Shown one piece after another: positions 1 to 11,700 of a DNA stretch of 64,000 bases. The notes under the pieces are model-generated. The model saw only the letters and a list, made by a program, of their open reading frames with translations, was not told where the DNA came from and made no database searches. Made by a program: the position numbers and the translations under genes. Each line of letters opens with the position of its first letter. Within the stretch, counting starts at the first letter, position 1. Source of the DNA: Conchocele bisecta (taxonomy: Eukaryota > Mollusca > Bivalvia > Lucinida > Thyasiridae); assembly GCA_029237695.1 (NCBI GenBank), contig CM055271.1:87730507-87794506 (forward strand). The letters run 5' to 3'.

Positions 1-143
1 CACAGCCATGGCTGTGGCTGTGATAATGTAATAAATTCAGTATAATAAAAATTAATAAATTTATCCTAAAACTGAAAATTTCTCCCTCAAAGTATACTTT
101 GCTAGAAAAGTATACTTTGCAATGTTGGTGAAATCGGCTACTG
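1..143. repeat. Family A palindrome, right half cut by window edge
   Basis: The window opens inside the 'GCCATGGCTGTGATAATG' core of family A and runs through CTCAAAGTATACTTTGC to the end 'GTTGGTGAAATCGGCTAC'. Full copies elsewhere (for example 57028-57334) show that the left arm lies outside the window. Confidence 0.8.
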
Positions 144-214
144 GTAACCTATTCTGGCCCATAATTTGCATGTACGTGTACTAGCTGTGTTTTTGTATGC
201 TTTGTGCTGGGACA

Positions 215-315
215 AAGGATTGTATGTATAGTCCCTGGCTTGATCCGCACAGTCTGATCAGGATCTGCACTGCTCGAGCAATTCCATCAACGAAACACCT
301 GTCCTGCTTCTAGCA
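215..315 (+). repeat. Family P hairpin repeat, fragment
   Basis: Contains CACAGTCTGATCAGGATCTG, then an 'ATTCCATCAACGAAACACCT' block and 'CTTCTAGCAAG', the same order as other P copies (27395, 36640, 60605). The left part of the hairpin is lost. Confidence 0.6.
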
Positions 316-514
316 AGGATATAATAGGTGGTTTTCATGGGGCTAACATGCAGCTTATGGGATCATTGATTTATTTACCAACGGGTCGTGAGTCAATTAC
401 TCGCCTTTTCCTTTGATTTGACTCACTAAATTTCACATGACAGTGGAAATAAACCATTTAATAACCAAAAAAATAAATTCACATGACTCACCAATATTTT
501 CAGAAGAGACCAAC

Positions 515-762
515 TTAACCCTTACACCGCTATCTTAATTTTTTGTTGTCTGCTGTTTATTTTCTATTTTTCATTTTTATCATCAAAAACATGCTTTGAC
601 AGCACTTTAGAATAATTTACAACATGCTTTGACAGCACTTCAGAATCATTTCCATTGGAAATGATTCTGAAGTGCTGTCAAACCATGTTTTTATTGAGAA
701 ATAAGGTTAGATATAAAAGCACAGCGGACGACAATTGTTGTGAGTAGTGGTCTACGGGTTAA
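515..762. mobile_element. Family C palindromic MITE (TTAA-bounded)
   Basis: Starts TTAACCCTTACACCGC and ends GGTCTACGGGTTAA. The core is an inverted repeat of TTTGACAGCACTTCAGAATC around ATTTCCATTGGAAAT. TTAA at both borders and a CCCTTA-type end resemble piggyBac ends. It has no coding capacity. Confidence 0.75.
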
Positions 763-844
763 CTCACCTACTAAAAAATATAGATTAAACTTTGTGGGAG
801 ATTTTACCAATGTAGCTTCTGATAGTCTAATGTTTTGCTTGTTT

Positions 845-935
845 GAAGCATAAAGGGTGTTTCATTGATGGAATGGCGAACAGTACAGACCCTGATCAGA
901 CTGTGGTCACAAATCCCATAAGCCCCATTTCCCCA
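845..935 (-). repeat. Family P hairpin repeat, reverse copy
   Basis: On the minus strand this gives the GTCTGATCAGGGTCTG arm, then 'GTTCGCCATTCCATCAATGA', as in the other P copies. The plus strand ends in the 'ATAAGCCCCATTTCC' terminus seen in multimeric form at 36890-38008. Confidence 0.6.
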
Positions 936-1157
936 TTTCATTTCCCCAGTCAGCAGGTTCACTTTTTGACCCTGGATATGTAGTCAGTATTGGAGCTATA
1001 CGTCTACATACATTGCTATTTATCATAGTGTTTGAAATTGCTGCCATTTTTTGTCACGTGATCGCCCGACTTGATGACTGGAGCCGTATATGTATCGGTA
1101 TTTGTCTGTGTGCAGGAGTATGCGATGGGTAATTTAACGATCGGGATTCATCCTTAC

Positions 1158-1737
1158 TACTGTCTGTTTCACGAAAGCTGCCCAAATTTTACGGCTATAT
1201 AAACGATTCAAAAACAAGATTTCTTTTGATAATATTAAATTAAAGGAAAAATTAAGAATGAGCCTTCTTTTTATTTCGTGAAATTTGGTCAAATATTGAT
1301 TTTATTGCGAAAACAAAATTTCCCCATGTTAAATCCCCATAGACATCTTCACTCCGTGAAGATGTCTATGAGTATGGGAATTTAACAAATGGGGAAATTT
1401 TTTAGAATTTCAGAAATACTGGACCGATTTTTAAAATTTAACTTTTGTTTTCTTAGTTAGATCATATCCAAGCTATCTAGTCAGGTTTCGGAGTCAATTT
1501 CCAAAAAAATTCGTTTTATGACTCCTCCCACATTTCCTTACCACTTTTTCCCCCATGTTAAATTCCCATAGACAAATCAATTTTTCGTAATAAAATCAAT
1601 ATTTGACCAAATTTCACGAAATAAAAAGAAGGCTGATTCTTAAATTTACTTTAATTTAATATTATCGAAAAAAATATTGTTTTTGAATTGTTTATATGGC
1701 CGTAAAATTTGGGCAGCTTTCGTGAAACAGACTATAG
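1158..1737. mobile_element. Family D palindromic MITE inside the SINE
   Basis: Long inverted repeat with ends ACTGTCTGTTTCACGAAAG and CTTTCGTGAAACAGACTATA. It interrupts family I between 'TCCTTACT' and the following GGAGACTTGG part. TA at both borders would fit a Tc1/mariner-type target, but the exact ends are uncertain. Confidence 0.75.
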
Positions 1738-2029
1738 TATCCCGAATGGAGACTTGGTTTGGCCCTCATATATGTCATTGGTATTCTTGTATTCGAGGGT
1801 TTAATCTGATTATACTCCTTGTATGAGTAATTTGATTATTCCTAATCCTATTGCTTTTAGGGAAGGGTCAAGTGACTTTGGTGTGGCGAGGACCCTGGCA
1901 CCAGCTCAGGTTATTCCAACATTCAGGGCTGAATATATATTTATTTCGGTGTAAATATTCTGTTCTGATTTTGGCAACTTCCCTCCCAATGCAGCAGGTT
2001 AAATACTGGATCGAACCCCGGGTTCGGCC

Positions 2030-2273
2030 TTAACTCTTTGAATGCTGGGAAATTTGTGGGCTATAAATAGTTCAACAATAGCAGATGACAATTCATTAGA
2101 TTTTCTTTTATTTCTCCTTATAAATGTCATGAATATGTCTTGGAATTTCATTAGAATTGTGTCCGGAGGACACAATTCTAATGAAATTTCAAGACATATT
2201 TACAGAGAGAAATAAAACATATACTCCTAATTCGTTTGGCGGATGTTTTCGCCGCTAGCATGCAAAGAGTTAA
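2030..2273. mobile_element. Family J TTAA-bounded MITE inside the SINE
   Basis: Runs from TTAACTCTTTGAATGCTGGG to GCATGCAAAGAGTTAA around an inverted core of TGTCTTGGAATTTCATTAGA. Removing it and one TTAA restores the family I sequence CGGCCTTAAATGACCTT seen uninterrupted at 21024-21465, so TTAA is a real target duplication. This is the piggyBac signature. Confidence 0.85.
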
Positions 2274-2307
2274 ATGACCTTGGCTGTTGATAGGTCGTTA
2301 AACACCA

Positions 2308-2665
2308 ATAATTTCAGCACAAAAATATTTACACAATTCCCTAACATTTGATTGTCCCGTAGCAAGTCTCTGTCCAAAATTTATATCCCAGTAAACTCCC
2401 ACACTGAACTACTTTCCGTAACCGTGAGGCGCAGTTAAAATAATTCTTAAGAAGACGGAACATAAACGCATTTTCTTGATGGATTTATTGCAAATGCTGG
2501 AATTATAAGGAATGAATGGCCTTTTTGTTGAATTTATCGGGGATATAAACTTGGAAAAGTCGCGGGAATACTGGACGAGGCCTTCCGGCCTTCGTCCAGT
2601 ATTCCCGCGACTTTTCCAAGTTTATACCCCGATAAATTCCACGAAAAGGCCATTCATTCCTATAT
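2308..2665. mobile_element. Family B element
   Basis: Begins ATTTCAGCACAAAAATATTT. A unique 190-bp part is followed by TGCTGGAATTATAAGG, then a hairpin of about 160 bp with the arm AAACTTGGAAAAGTCGCGGG. It ends 27 bases before a transporter exon. Confidence 0.75.
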
Positions 2666-2692
2666 TAAATCACTCAATCAATCTGTGTGTAG

Positions 2693-2789
2693 GTTGTTCT
2701 ATGTTGGCGCGCGACAGAAGCACATGCCCCAGATCCTCTCCATGGTGCAGATCAACCGACTGACGCCCATGCCCGCCTGTCTATTTATG
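2693..2789 (+). CDS. Transporter exon, loop before TM9
   Basis: Acceptor ...CTGTGTGTAG, donor GTATGT. One base completes a split codon, then 32 codons from LFYVGARQ to PACLFM. It matches the SLC7 block usually written SREGHxPxxL...RRLTPAPA. The exon sits just after a family B element. Confidence 0.85.
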
Positions 2790-5700
2790 GTATGTATCTT
2801 TATATAAATAGTAATATAACGCTGGACATGATCAAACGTTATTGTTACATTTCCAACATAACACTGATGTAATTTGAGCATTATATTCAGTATTTTCAGT
2901 ACTTTTGTAAATCGTCCCATACACGTAGATAATTTTCGGTATTCCTATTCTGGGGCAGCGTCAGGTCATGAACGTCATGAAGTAGTGACGTCATGAAGTC
3001 ACTTCCGCGTAGTGACGTCATGAAGGCACTTGGTCTACGCACAGCCCCGGAATGAGCATTGTCATATGCAAACAGCACGCGCTATATGTTTGCAAACAAT
3101 AACCTCTGAAGGGAAGCACATTTAATACACATTGTTTTAAATTCACTCTTTTTATTAAATTTTCGACCACATGGTCTTTATCAAAATAGTATGAAAATGT
3201 ATCGGCAGTCCTATGTGACGTCCATAGTGCAGCAGTAAACCGGATGTTATCAACATCCGGTTTACTGCTACTATGGACGTCACATAGGACTGCCGATACA
3301 TTTTCATACTATTTTGATAAAGACCATGTGGTCGAAAATTTAATAAAAAGAGTGACTTTAAAACCATGTGTATCTTTATGTAGTTACATTGCCTCCGTGC
3401 TTTCCATGTCAATTATTACAATGCTGAATCACTTTTGTTTTCTGCTGTTTATACCCCCATGCAATAGCAAGGGGAGCATATTACGTTGCTCTTGAGGTTC
3501 CGTGCGTCCGTCCGTACGTCCGTACATCTGCCCGTGTACATTTACGTTAAAAAGTTTGTAACAGTTTCTCCAGTTAAGAGTCCAGCATGCCACAGGGCAT
3601 ATCTATGTTTTACAAACATAATGTCTAGTTTTTTCTATTTCCATGTTCTCATTAAAACATGGTTTGACAGCATTATAGAATCATTTCCAATGGAAATGAT
3701 TCTATAGTGCTGTCAAATCATGTTTTTACTTGGAAAGAAGATAAAATGTTCCGTACGTCCGTCCGTACATCTATCCGTCTGTGTACATTCATGTCAAAAA
3801 GTTTGTAAGAGTTTCTCCAACATGTCATATCTTCAATATGACGCGAAGGATTGCTTCAATACTTGGACACATGAATCACCTGAACATTTGTCACACACTC
3901 CGTGCCACCATTAATACCTTGAGATTTGTCACCTTTGAAATGTCACTTAGCCATTTTGTTACGTCGACAAATGTGTAAGAGTTTCTCCAACTTGTAATAT
4001 CTTCAATATTACGGGATTGATTGCTTCAATACTTGAACACTTGAATCACCTGACTATTTGTCACACACTCGCGCCACCATTAAAGATACTTGCCCACTCA
4101 GAAGGCACAAAATGTTCTTCAGAGACATCATCCAGTGATTCCGCTGGCGATCGCCACTTTCGCAATTGGCGATAAAAATAAACAATTGGCGATAAAAAAT
4201 TACAATTTTCGAAAACAAATAGAAAAATATATTTTGTTGTTTTTTTCCGAAAATTATAATTTTGTATCGCCAATTGTTTTTTTGTTTTTTGAAGTGGCGA
4301 TTTTTTTATTTTCCCCAGTGGAATCCCTGATCATCTTGCAATTCAATCGCTGTTGATTGCCCTGCAAGTAACGTAGTTCTAATGGACTTTACTCGTGTTT
4401 TTTATGAACAAGCTTCTCAGATTAACGTGGTTCCATTATGCTACGATTGCCCACCTATGAGTACACATCGTTAAACTTTACAATGTGGAATAAATTTTTT
4501 CCGTCTGCTGTTGATTTTCCATTTTCCACCCAAAAACATTTTGACAACACTTTAGTATCATTTCCAATGGAAATGATTCTAAATTGCTGTCAAACCATAT
4601 TTTTATTGAGAAAGAAGACAAAATATCAACAACAGCAGACGCCAATTTACTTGTCCCAGATTATAAGGGTTCAGTGTGAACACATCCACAAACTATTTAC
4701 CACATTAGGCTGTCATAGCAACTTTTGGAGAAAATGTGAATTTTTCAGTTACAAACGTCTTAGACGACCTTTGCCGTTGCTGAGATGTTAAGCCCATTTT
4801 CTCGCTCCCTTGCAGGGCCTGTTGTCTCTCGTGTACCTGATATCCAAGGACATGTACGCTCTCATCAACTACGTGAGCTTTGTAAGCTGGCTTGCGATTG
4901 GTCTGTCCGTCACCAGCCTCCTCTACTTCCGATACGCGAGACCACACATGGAGAGGCCCATTAAGGTAATCTCTTTTGTTGCACCCGCTTGCGCACAGCG
5001 CGATATAGTCGGCACATTGGCGTACATACGTACGTATATACTTCAGGGTTCCCACTGGTTCTTAAATTCCTGGAAAATCATGGAATTTGGAAAAATGGAT
5101 TACAGGCCTGGAAAGTCATGGAATTTGCCTCTTTTTCTGAAAAGGTCATTGAAAGTCATGGAATTTGGATTCCAGTTCAATTATTGGTGTTGTTGAGCAA
5201 AGTTCAGTGCAATTTCGTGATTTCGAGCCAAACGATTTGATGTGGTAAATGCACCTGGCACCAAATCGGCATTTTGTAAATTCAGAAATTCAGAACTGAA
5301 GTACTACATGAAACTGTGTCGAGCCTGGAATACATTTGTGTTGGGGAGAGAAGTAACTTCTCTCCCTAACACAAGTGTATTCCAGGCTCGACACCGTTTC
5401 ATCAGCATCATCCATGCAAATATGGGTCCTTGAATTTCGAAAAAAGGTCCTTGAAAGTCATGGAAAAGTCATGGAATTTGGTCTTCCCAAAAGAGTGGGA
5501 ACCCTGATACTTGCATCCGAGGTTAAAGTTTTTGGTTTTAAAGTTTTTCCGTATACCATCAAAGCTTCGGTGCGCGCGACATGCGGGCTGCGGCCTCTTG
5601 TTCAATGACTTGTGAAACGCTTCACCGATTTTGATAATATTTGGTTGCACCGTGTGTCTCTGGATGGTGCTTTGTTTTGCATATGATTCACGTCCGACCG

Positions 5701-8700
5701 CCCAAGGTCAAGGTCACTGAGGACTTAGTTCACCTTGTTTGTAAGAACTGAATTGCGCCAAGGGATTTAGTGAGGGGATTAGCTTAGTGATAAAGGTGCC
5801 CTTGTTATATTCAGTTTGTGCAGAGGCCATAATAAAATAAATGACTGTTTTCCATCACCCGACCAACCCGCTAAAATCGGCCCGACTCAAATAATTATAT
5901 TGTCTACCCATAGTCATCGTTTTAACATATGACCAGCATGATCGGAGATAAAGAAAGAATTTTCCTACCTACCTACCTACGGCCTTGGCAGGTCGTCCAC
6001 AGAACCTTGAAGGCAATAGTTTTGACTGCTCTCCGTATGACTGAAATAACTGTTTTATCCCGTCAACACAGTGCGTATGTGCCGTGAAACACGGTGCCGT
6101 GAAACATTTTTGATATCCATCCAGTCAATACTATTTTTGCATTTTACAGCAATTTGTAGGTGTTGACGGGATAAATAGAATAGTAGGTTAGTGCCGTGAA
6201 TGGGAAAAAATATCTGGCGCGGCACGGAAACGGGATGTGCTCGGCAGAGCCTCGCCCATCCCGTTTCCTGAGCCTTGCCAGATATTTTTTCCCATTCACG
6301 GCACTAACCTACTATTCTCAATCTATTTTCCTTATTTCTGAACCAAAGTATATGTTGTGACCACTCATTTGAACCGTCTCGGCGAGACGGTTCAAATGAG
6401 TGGTCACAACATATGCTTCTGATGAGAAATAAAGAAATTCTTGAGCCTTGCCGGATATTATTTCCCATTCACGGCACTAACCTACTATTCTCTATATATT
6501 ATGTGGCCTGTAATATACTGTATGTGACGCATACTGGGGTGGGGCACATTGACTGACCAATGTAACTTGCGTTGAGTTTTATAACGTATCTTCAACAAAA
6601 ATTGTGACGTCACGATTTTCAGGGGTGGAAATAGTTTTTATTATTGCCCAGCTCCCTATATAAGTTGATATTTCATCGTTTTGACTAATTCCCTGTTTAC
6701 AGGTTGAGTAATAAAACAGTTATTTCATGGTCATTTCGGGGAACAGTCAAAACATATTGCCCGCCCCTCTGTACTGTGGACGACCTGATGGCTGATGCAC
6801 TATCGACGCCACAGGGCGTCCACAGCACCTCGCGGCAATAGTTTTGACTGTTCCAGAATGACCATGAAATAACTGTATACTGCTCCACAGGCACATGAAA
6901 CTATTTCCCAGACACGTCAACATCCAGGGATTAGTCAAAACTATGTAATATCAACTTTTATTATATACCTACCCATGAAATACATAGTTAGACAATGTAA
7001 ATAAGTCATATGTTCTCATTGATGAAATAAACATCTTCCGGTGAAAATACGACTACTTCCGCTATCTATATTCATAATGCACACCTGCAGTGCCGGACTG
7101 CAAATAGGCTGCAAATACACATTCATTACCGTATACAGTCTAAAAAACTGCTAATTTCCATGGAGCGGTATATAATAAATAGAATATTCATATTTTTGCA
7201 ACGAATATGACATATATGTTCATCGAGTGGGGTGAACATATATGTCATATTTGTTGCAAAAATATGAATATCCTCTATATATAGAGAGTTGGGTACTAAT
7301 AAAATAATAATATCAGTTTTCTGTTTTGGGACATTTTGCCTGAGCAACATTGACGATGATGATTTGTTGCAGGTTGCGCTGGTGTGGCCGATCCTGTATG
7401 TGACTGTCACTCTAATCATCGTTCTACTGCCCATGTATTCCAGCCCCGTGGAAACTGGTGAGTAACCATAGTAACAGGCTTGTGTGGCAGATTTCTCCTG
7501 GCTCATACATTTGGTATGCTTGGCTTCAAAATTACTCTCTGTTTTCCATACACTTGTTCATTTTTTTGCGGTTAATATATAAATATTGGGGGAAAAAAAC
7601 ACAATAATTTCCGCTACAATTACTTTATTGCAAAATTAAAGAATGAACCTATTTTTTATTTTGTGGAATACGGTGAAATATTGATTTTATTACACAAAAA
7701 TAATATCCCCATGTTTAATCCCTATCCATGCTTCGGAACAGTTTTGAAAAAAAGATAGCGTTATGAAGTTGTCACAGCTGTTGCGAAATGTTTGGAAAAC
7801 TGGCTGGAAAGATCAGGTTACAACCAGCAGTCATAGATTCTTCACAATTTCCCACCTTCTGTGTGATTTATTTCAATAACATCGGTGGAATAATAAGGTT
7901 ATAATAAAACTAATACCCGGGTCAAAATTATTAACATATCCAAAATGTTCACCTGTGGGTCGATTCCCCTCTGTGGATATGTTGTTACCACTCATATGAA
8001 CGAGACGGTTCAAATGAGTGGTAGCAACATATTTTTATGGATAACTTAACAAAAGAAAGAGATTTTTGCAATGAAAATTATCGTATCTTGATTAACTTGG
8101 CCATGTGTAATTTTGCTATGTTTATAATTGTTGTATTTGGATACAGTTCGTTTTGGAAAAGCAAATGGTGTCCGAATATTTGAGGTTATTAACCCTTAGA
8201 CCGCTACTCACAACAATTTTCGTCTGCTGTTGCTTTTTTATCTTGCCTTATTTCTCAATAAAAACATGGTTTGACAGCACTTCAGAATCATTTCCAACAG
8301 AAATGATTCTGTGCTGTCAAAGCATGTTGTAAATTATTCTAAAGTGCTGTCAAAGCATGTTTTTAATGATAAAAATGGAAAATAAACAGCAGACGACAAA
8401 AAGGTGTAAGGGTTAAGGATTATTATATCTCCATGACAACGTGTTTCAGGATTTGGCGTACTGATCATAACGACGGGTATACCAGTCTACTTTATATTTG
8501 TCTACTGGGAGAATAAACCCCGCACTATCACAGACTTTTTAGGTGAGTCGCTATATAGAGCTTGTATAGAACAGTATTATACGAGACACGCCATGTCATT
8601 TTGTACCTTCAGACATCTGCGTAATTTCATGAAATACGTTTGCAAAATTTACAGTATTTTCCGTAAATGTCGTAAAAAGTTGACAAAATGTTCAGAGTGC

Positions 8701-11700
8701 ATGCGGAATATAATTCCGCGCGGAATATAATTCCGCATGTACTCTGAACATTTTGTCAACTTTTTACTCTGAGAACTTTGTCAACTTTTGACTTTATTTA
8801 TGAAAAATGTTGTAAATTTTGTGAACGTATTTAATGAATTTACGCAGATGTCCGAAGGTACATGGCGTGTCTAATTTTAGGTTACTAAGCTCGGAAAATC
8901 ACGAGTAGCTTCCCTTTCAACAATTTCCAGTTTATCAGTGACATTAGAATTGGCGGAATTTGTTGGTTTGATATCGCGTTGCTTAGATTAAAACAAGCAA
9001 CACGACGTCTGAGCGACAAATTCCTCCAATTATAATGCTGATGTGGTATGGAAGTGACAAATTCCTCCAATTATAATGTTGATGTGGTATGGAAGTGACA
9101 AATTCCTCCAATTATAATGCTGATGTGGTATGGAAGTGACAAATTCCTCCAATTATAATGCTGATGTGGTATGGAAGTGACAAATTCCTCCAATTATAAT
9201 GTTGATGTGGTATGCAAGTGACAAATTCCTCCCAATTATAATGCTGATGTGGTATGGAAGTGACAAATTCCTCCAATTATAATGCTGATGTGGTATGGAA
9301 GTGACAAATTCCTCCAATATAAGCTATGATGGTATGGAAGTGACAAATTCCTCCCAATTATAATGCTGATGTGGTATGGAAGTGACAAATTCCTCCAATT
9401 ATAATGCTGATGTGGTATGGAAGTGACAAATTCCTCCAATTATAATGCTGATGTGGTATGCAAGTGACAAATTCCTCCCCAATTATAATGCTGATGTGGT
9501 ATGGAAGTGACAAATTCCTCCAATTATAATGCTGATGTGGTATGCAAGTGACAAATTCCTCCAATTATAATGCTGATGTGGTATGGAAGTGACAAATTCC
9601 TCCAATTATAATGCTGATGTGGTAGGAAGTGACAAATATCCTCCAATTATAATGCTGATGTGGTATGCAAGTGACTATTCCTCCAATTATATGCTGATGT
9701 GGTATGGAAGTGACAAATTCCTCCAATTATAATGCTGATGTGGTATGCAAGTGACAAATTCCTCCAATTATAATGCTGATGTGGTAACTTCCAAATTCCT
9801 CCAATTATAATGCTGATGTGGTATGGAAGTGACAAATTCCTCCAATTATAATGCTGATGTGGTATGGAAGTGACAAATTCCTCCAATTATAATGTTGATG
9901 TGGTATGGAAGTGACAAAATTCCTCCAATTATAATGCTGATGTGGTATGGAAGTGACAAATTCCTCCAATTATAATGCTGATGTGGTATGGAAGTGACAA
10001 ATTCCTCCAATTATAATGCTGATGTGGTATGGAAGTGACAAATTCCTCCCAATTATAATGCTGATGTGGTATGGAAGTGACAAATTCTCCCAATTATAAT
10101 GCTGATGTGGTATGGAAGTGACAAATTCCTCCAGTTATAATGCTGATGTGGTAGGAAGTGACAAATTCCTCCCAATTATAATGCTGATGTGGTATGGAAG
10201 TGGACAAATTCCTCCAATTATAATGCTGATGTGGTATGGCAAGTGACAAATTCCTCCAATTATAATGCTGATGTGGTATGGAAGTGACAAATTCCTCCCC
10301 AATTATAATGCTAGATGTGGTATGCAAGTAGACAAATTCCTCCAATTATGAATGCTGATGTGGTATGCAAGTGACAAATTCCTCCAATTATAATGCTGAT
10401 GTGGTATGGAAGTGACAAATTCCTCCCAATTATAATGCTGATGTGGTATGGAAGTGACAAATTCCTCCATTATAATGCTGATGTGGTATGCAAGTGACAA
10501 ATTGGTTCCTCCAATTATAATGCTGATGTGGTATGGAAGTGACAAATTCCTCCAATTTTATAATGCTGATGTGGTATGGAAGTGACAAATTCCTCCAATT
10601 ATAATGCTGATGTGGTATGGAAGTGACAAATTCCTCCAATTATAATGCTGATGTGGTATGGCAAGTGACAAATTCCTCCAATTATAATGCTGATGTGGTA
10701 TGGCAAGTGACAAATTCCTCCCCAATTATAATGCTGATGTGGTATGGAGTGACAAATTCCTCCAATTATAATGCTGATGTGGGTATGGAAGTGACAAATT
10801 CCTCCAATTATAATGCTGATGTGGTATGCAAGTGACAAATTCCTCCAATTATAATGCTGATGTGGTATGGAATGATGACAAATTCCTCACAATTATAATG
10901 CTGATGTGGTATGGAAGTGACAAATTCCTCCAATTATAATGCTGATGTGGTATGCAAGTGACAAATTCCTCCAATTATAATGCTGATGTGGTATGGAAGT
11001 GACAAATTCCTCCAATTATAATGCTGATGTGGTATGGAAGTGACAAATTCCTCCAATTATAATGCTGATGTGGTATGGAAGTGACAAATTCCTCCCAATT
11101 ATAATGCTGATGTGGTATGGAAGTGACAAATTCCTCCAATTATAATGCTGATGTGGTAATGGAAGTGACAAATTCCTCCAATTATAATGCTGATGTGGTA
11201 TGGAAGTGACAAATTCCTCCCAATTATATGCTGATGTGGTATGGAAGTGACAAATTCCTCCAATTATAATGCTGATGTGGTATGGAAGTGACAAATTCCT
11301 CCAATTATATGTCTGATGTGGTATTGGATGTGACAAATTCCTCCCAATTATAATGCTGATGTGGTATGGAAGTGACAAATTCCTCCAATTATAATGCTGA
11401 TGTGGTATGGAAGTGACAAATTCCTCCAATTATAATGCTGATGTGGTATGGAAGTGACAAATTCCTCCAATTATAATGCTGATGTGGTATGGAAGTGACA
11501 AATTCCTCCAATTATAATGCTGATGTGGTATGGAAGTGACAAATTCCTCCAATTATAATGCTGATGTGGTATGCAAGTGACAAATTCCCATCCAATTATA
11601 ATGCTGATGTGGTATGGAAGTGACAAATTCCTCCAATTATAATGCTGATGTGGTATGGAAGTGACAAATTCCTCCAATTATAATGCTGATGTGGTATGCA

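Larger units (their letters stand above)
1110..2306 (+). mobile_element. SINE-like element (family I) split by two MITEs
   Basis: The pieces match the uninterrupted copy at 26890-27297: the head 'TGCGATGGGTAATTTAACGA' before 1158, the middle from 1738 ('GGAGACTTGGTTTGGCCCTC'), and the 3' block 'ATGACCTTGGCTGTTGATAG' after 2273, ending TTAAACACCAATA. A family D palindrome and a family J palindrome interrupt it. There is no reading frame of its own. The tail resembles molluscan SINEs (V-SINE type), which is my inference. Confidence 0.7.

Noticed and set aside
1..2692. Further upstream transporter exons
   Set aside because: Nearly all of this stretch is assigned to A, C, D, I, J, B and P repeats, and no SLC7-like peptide was found in any frame.
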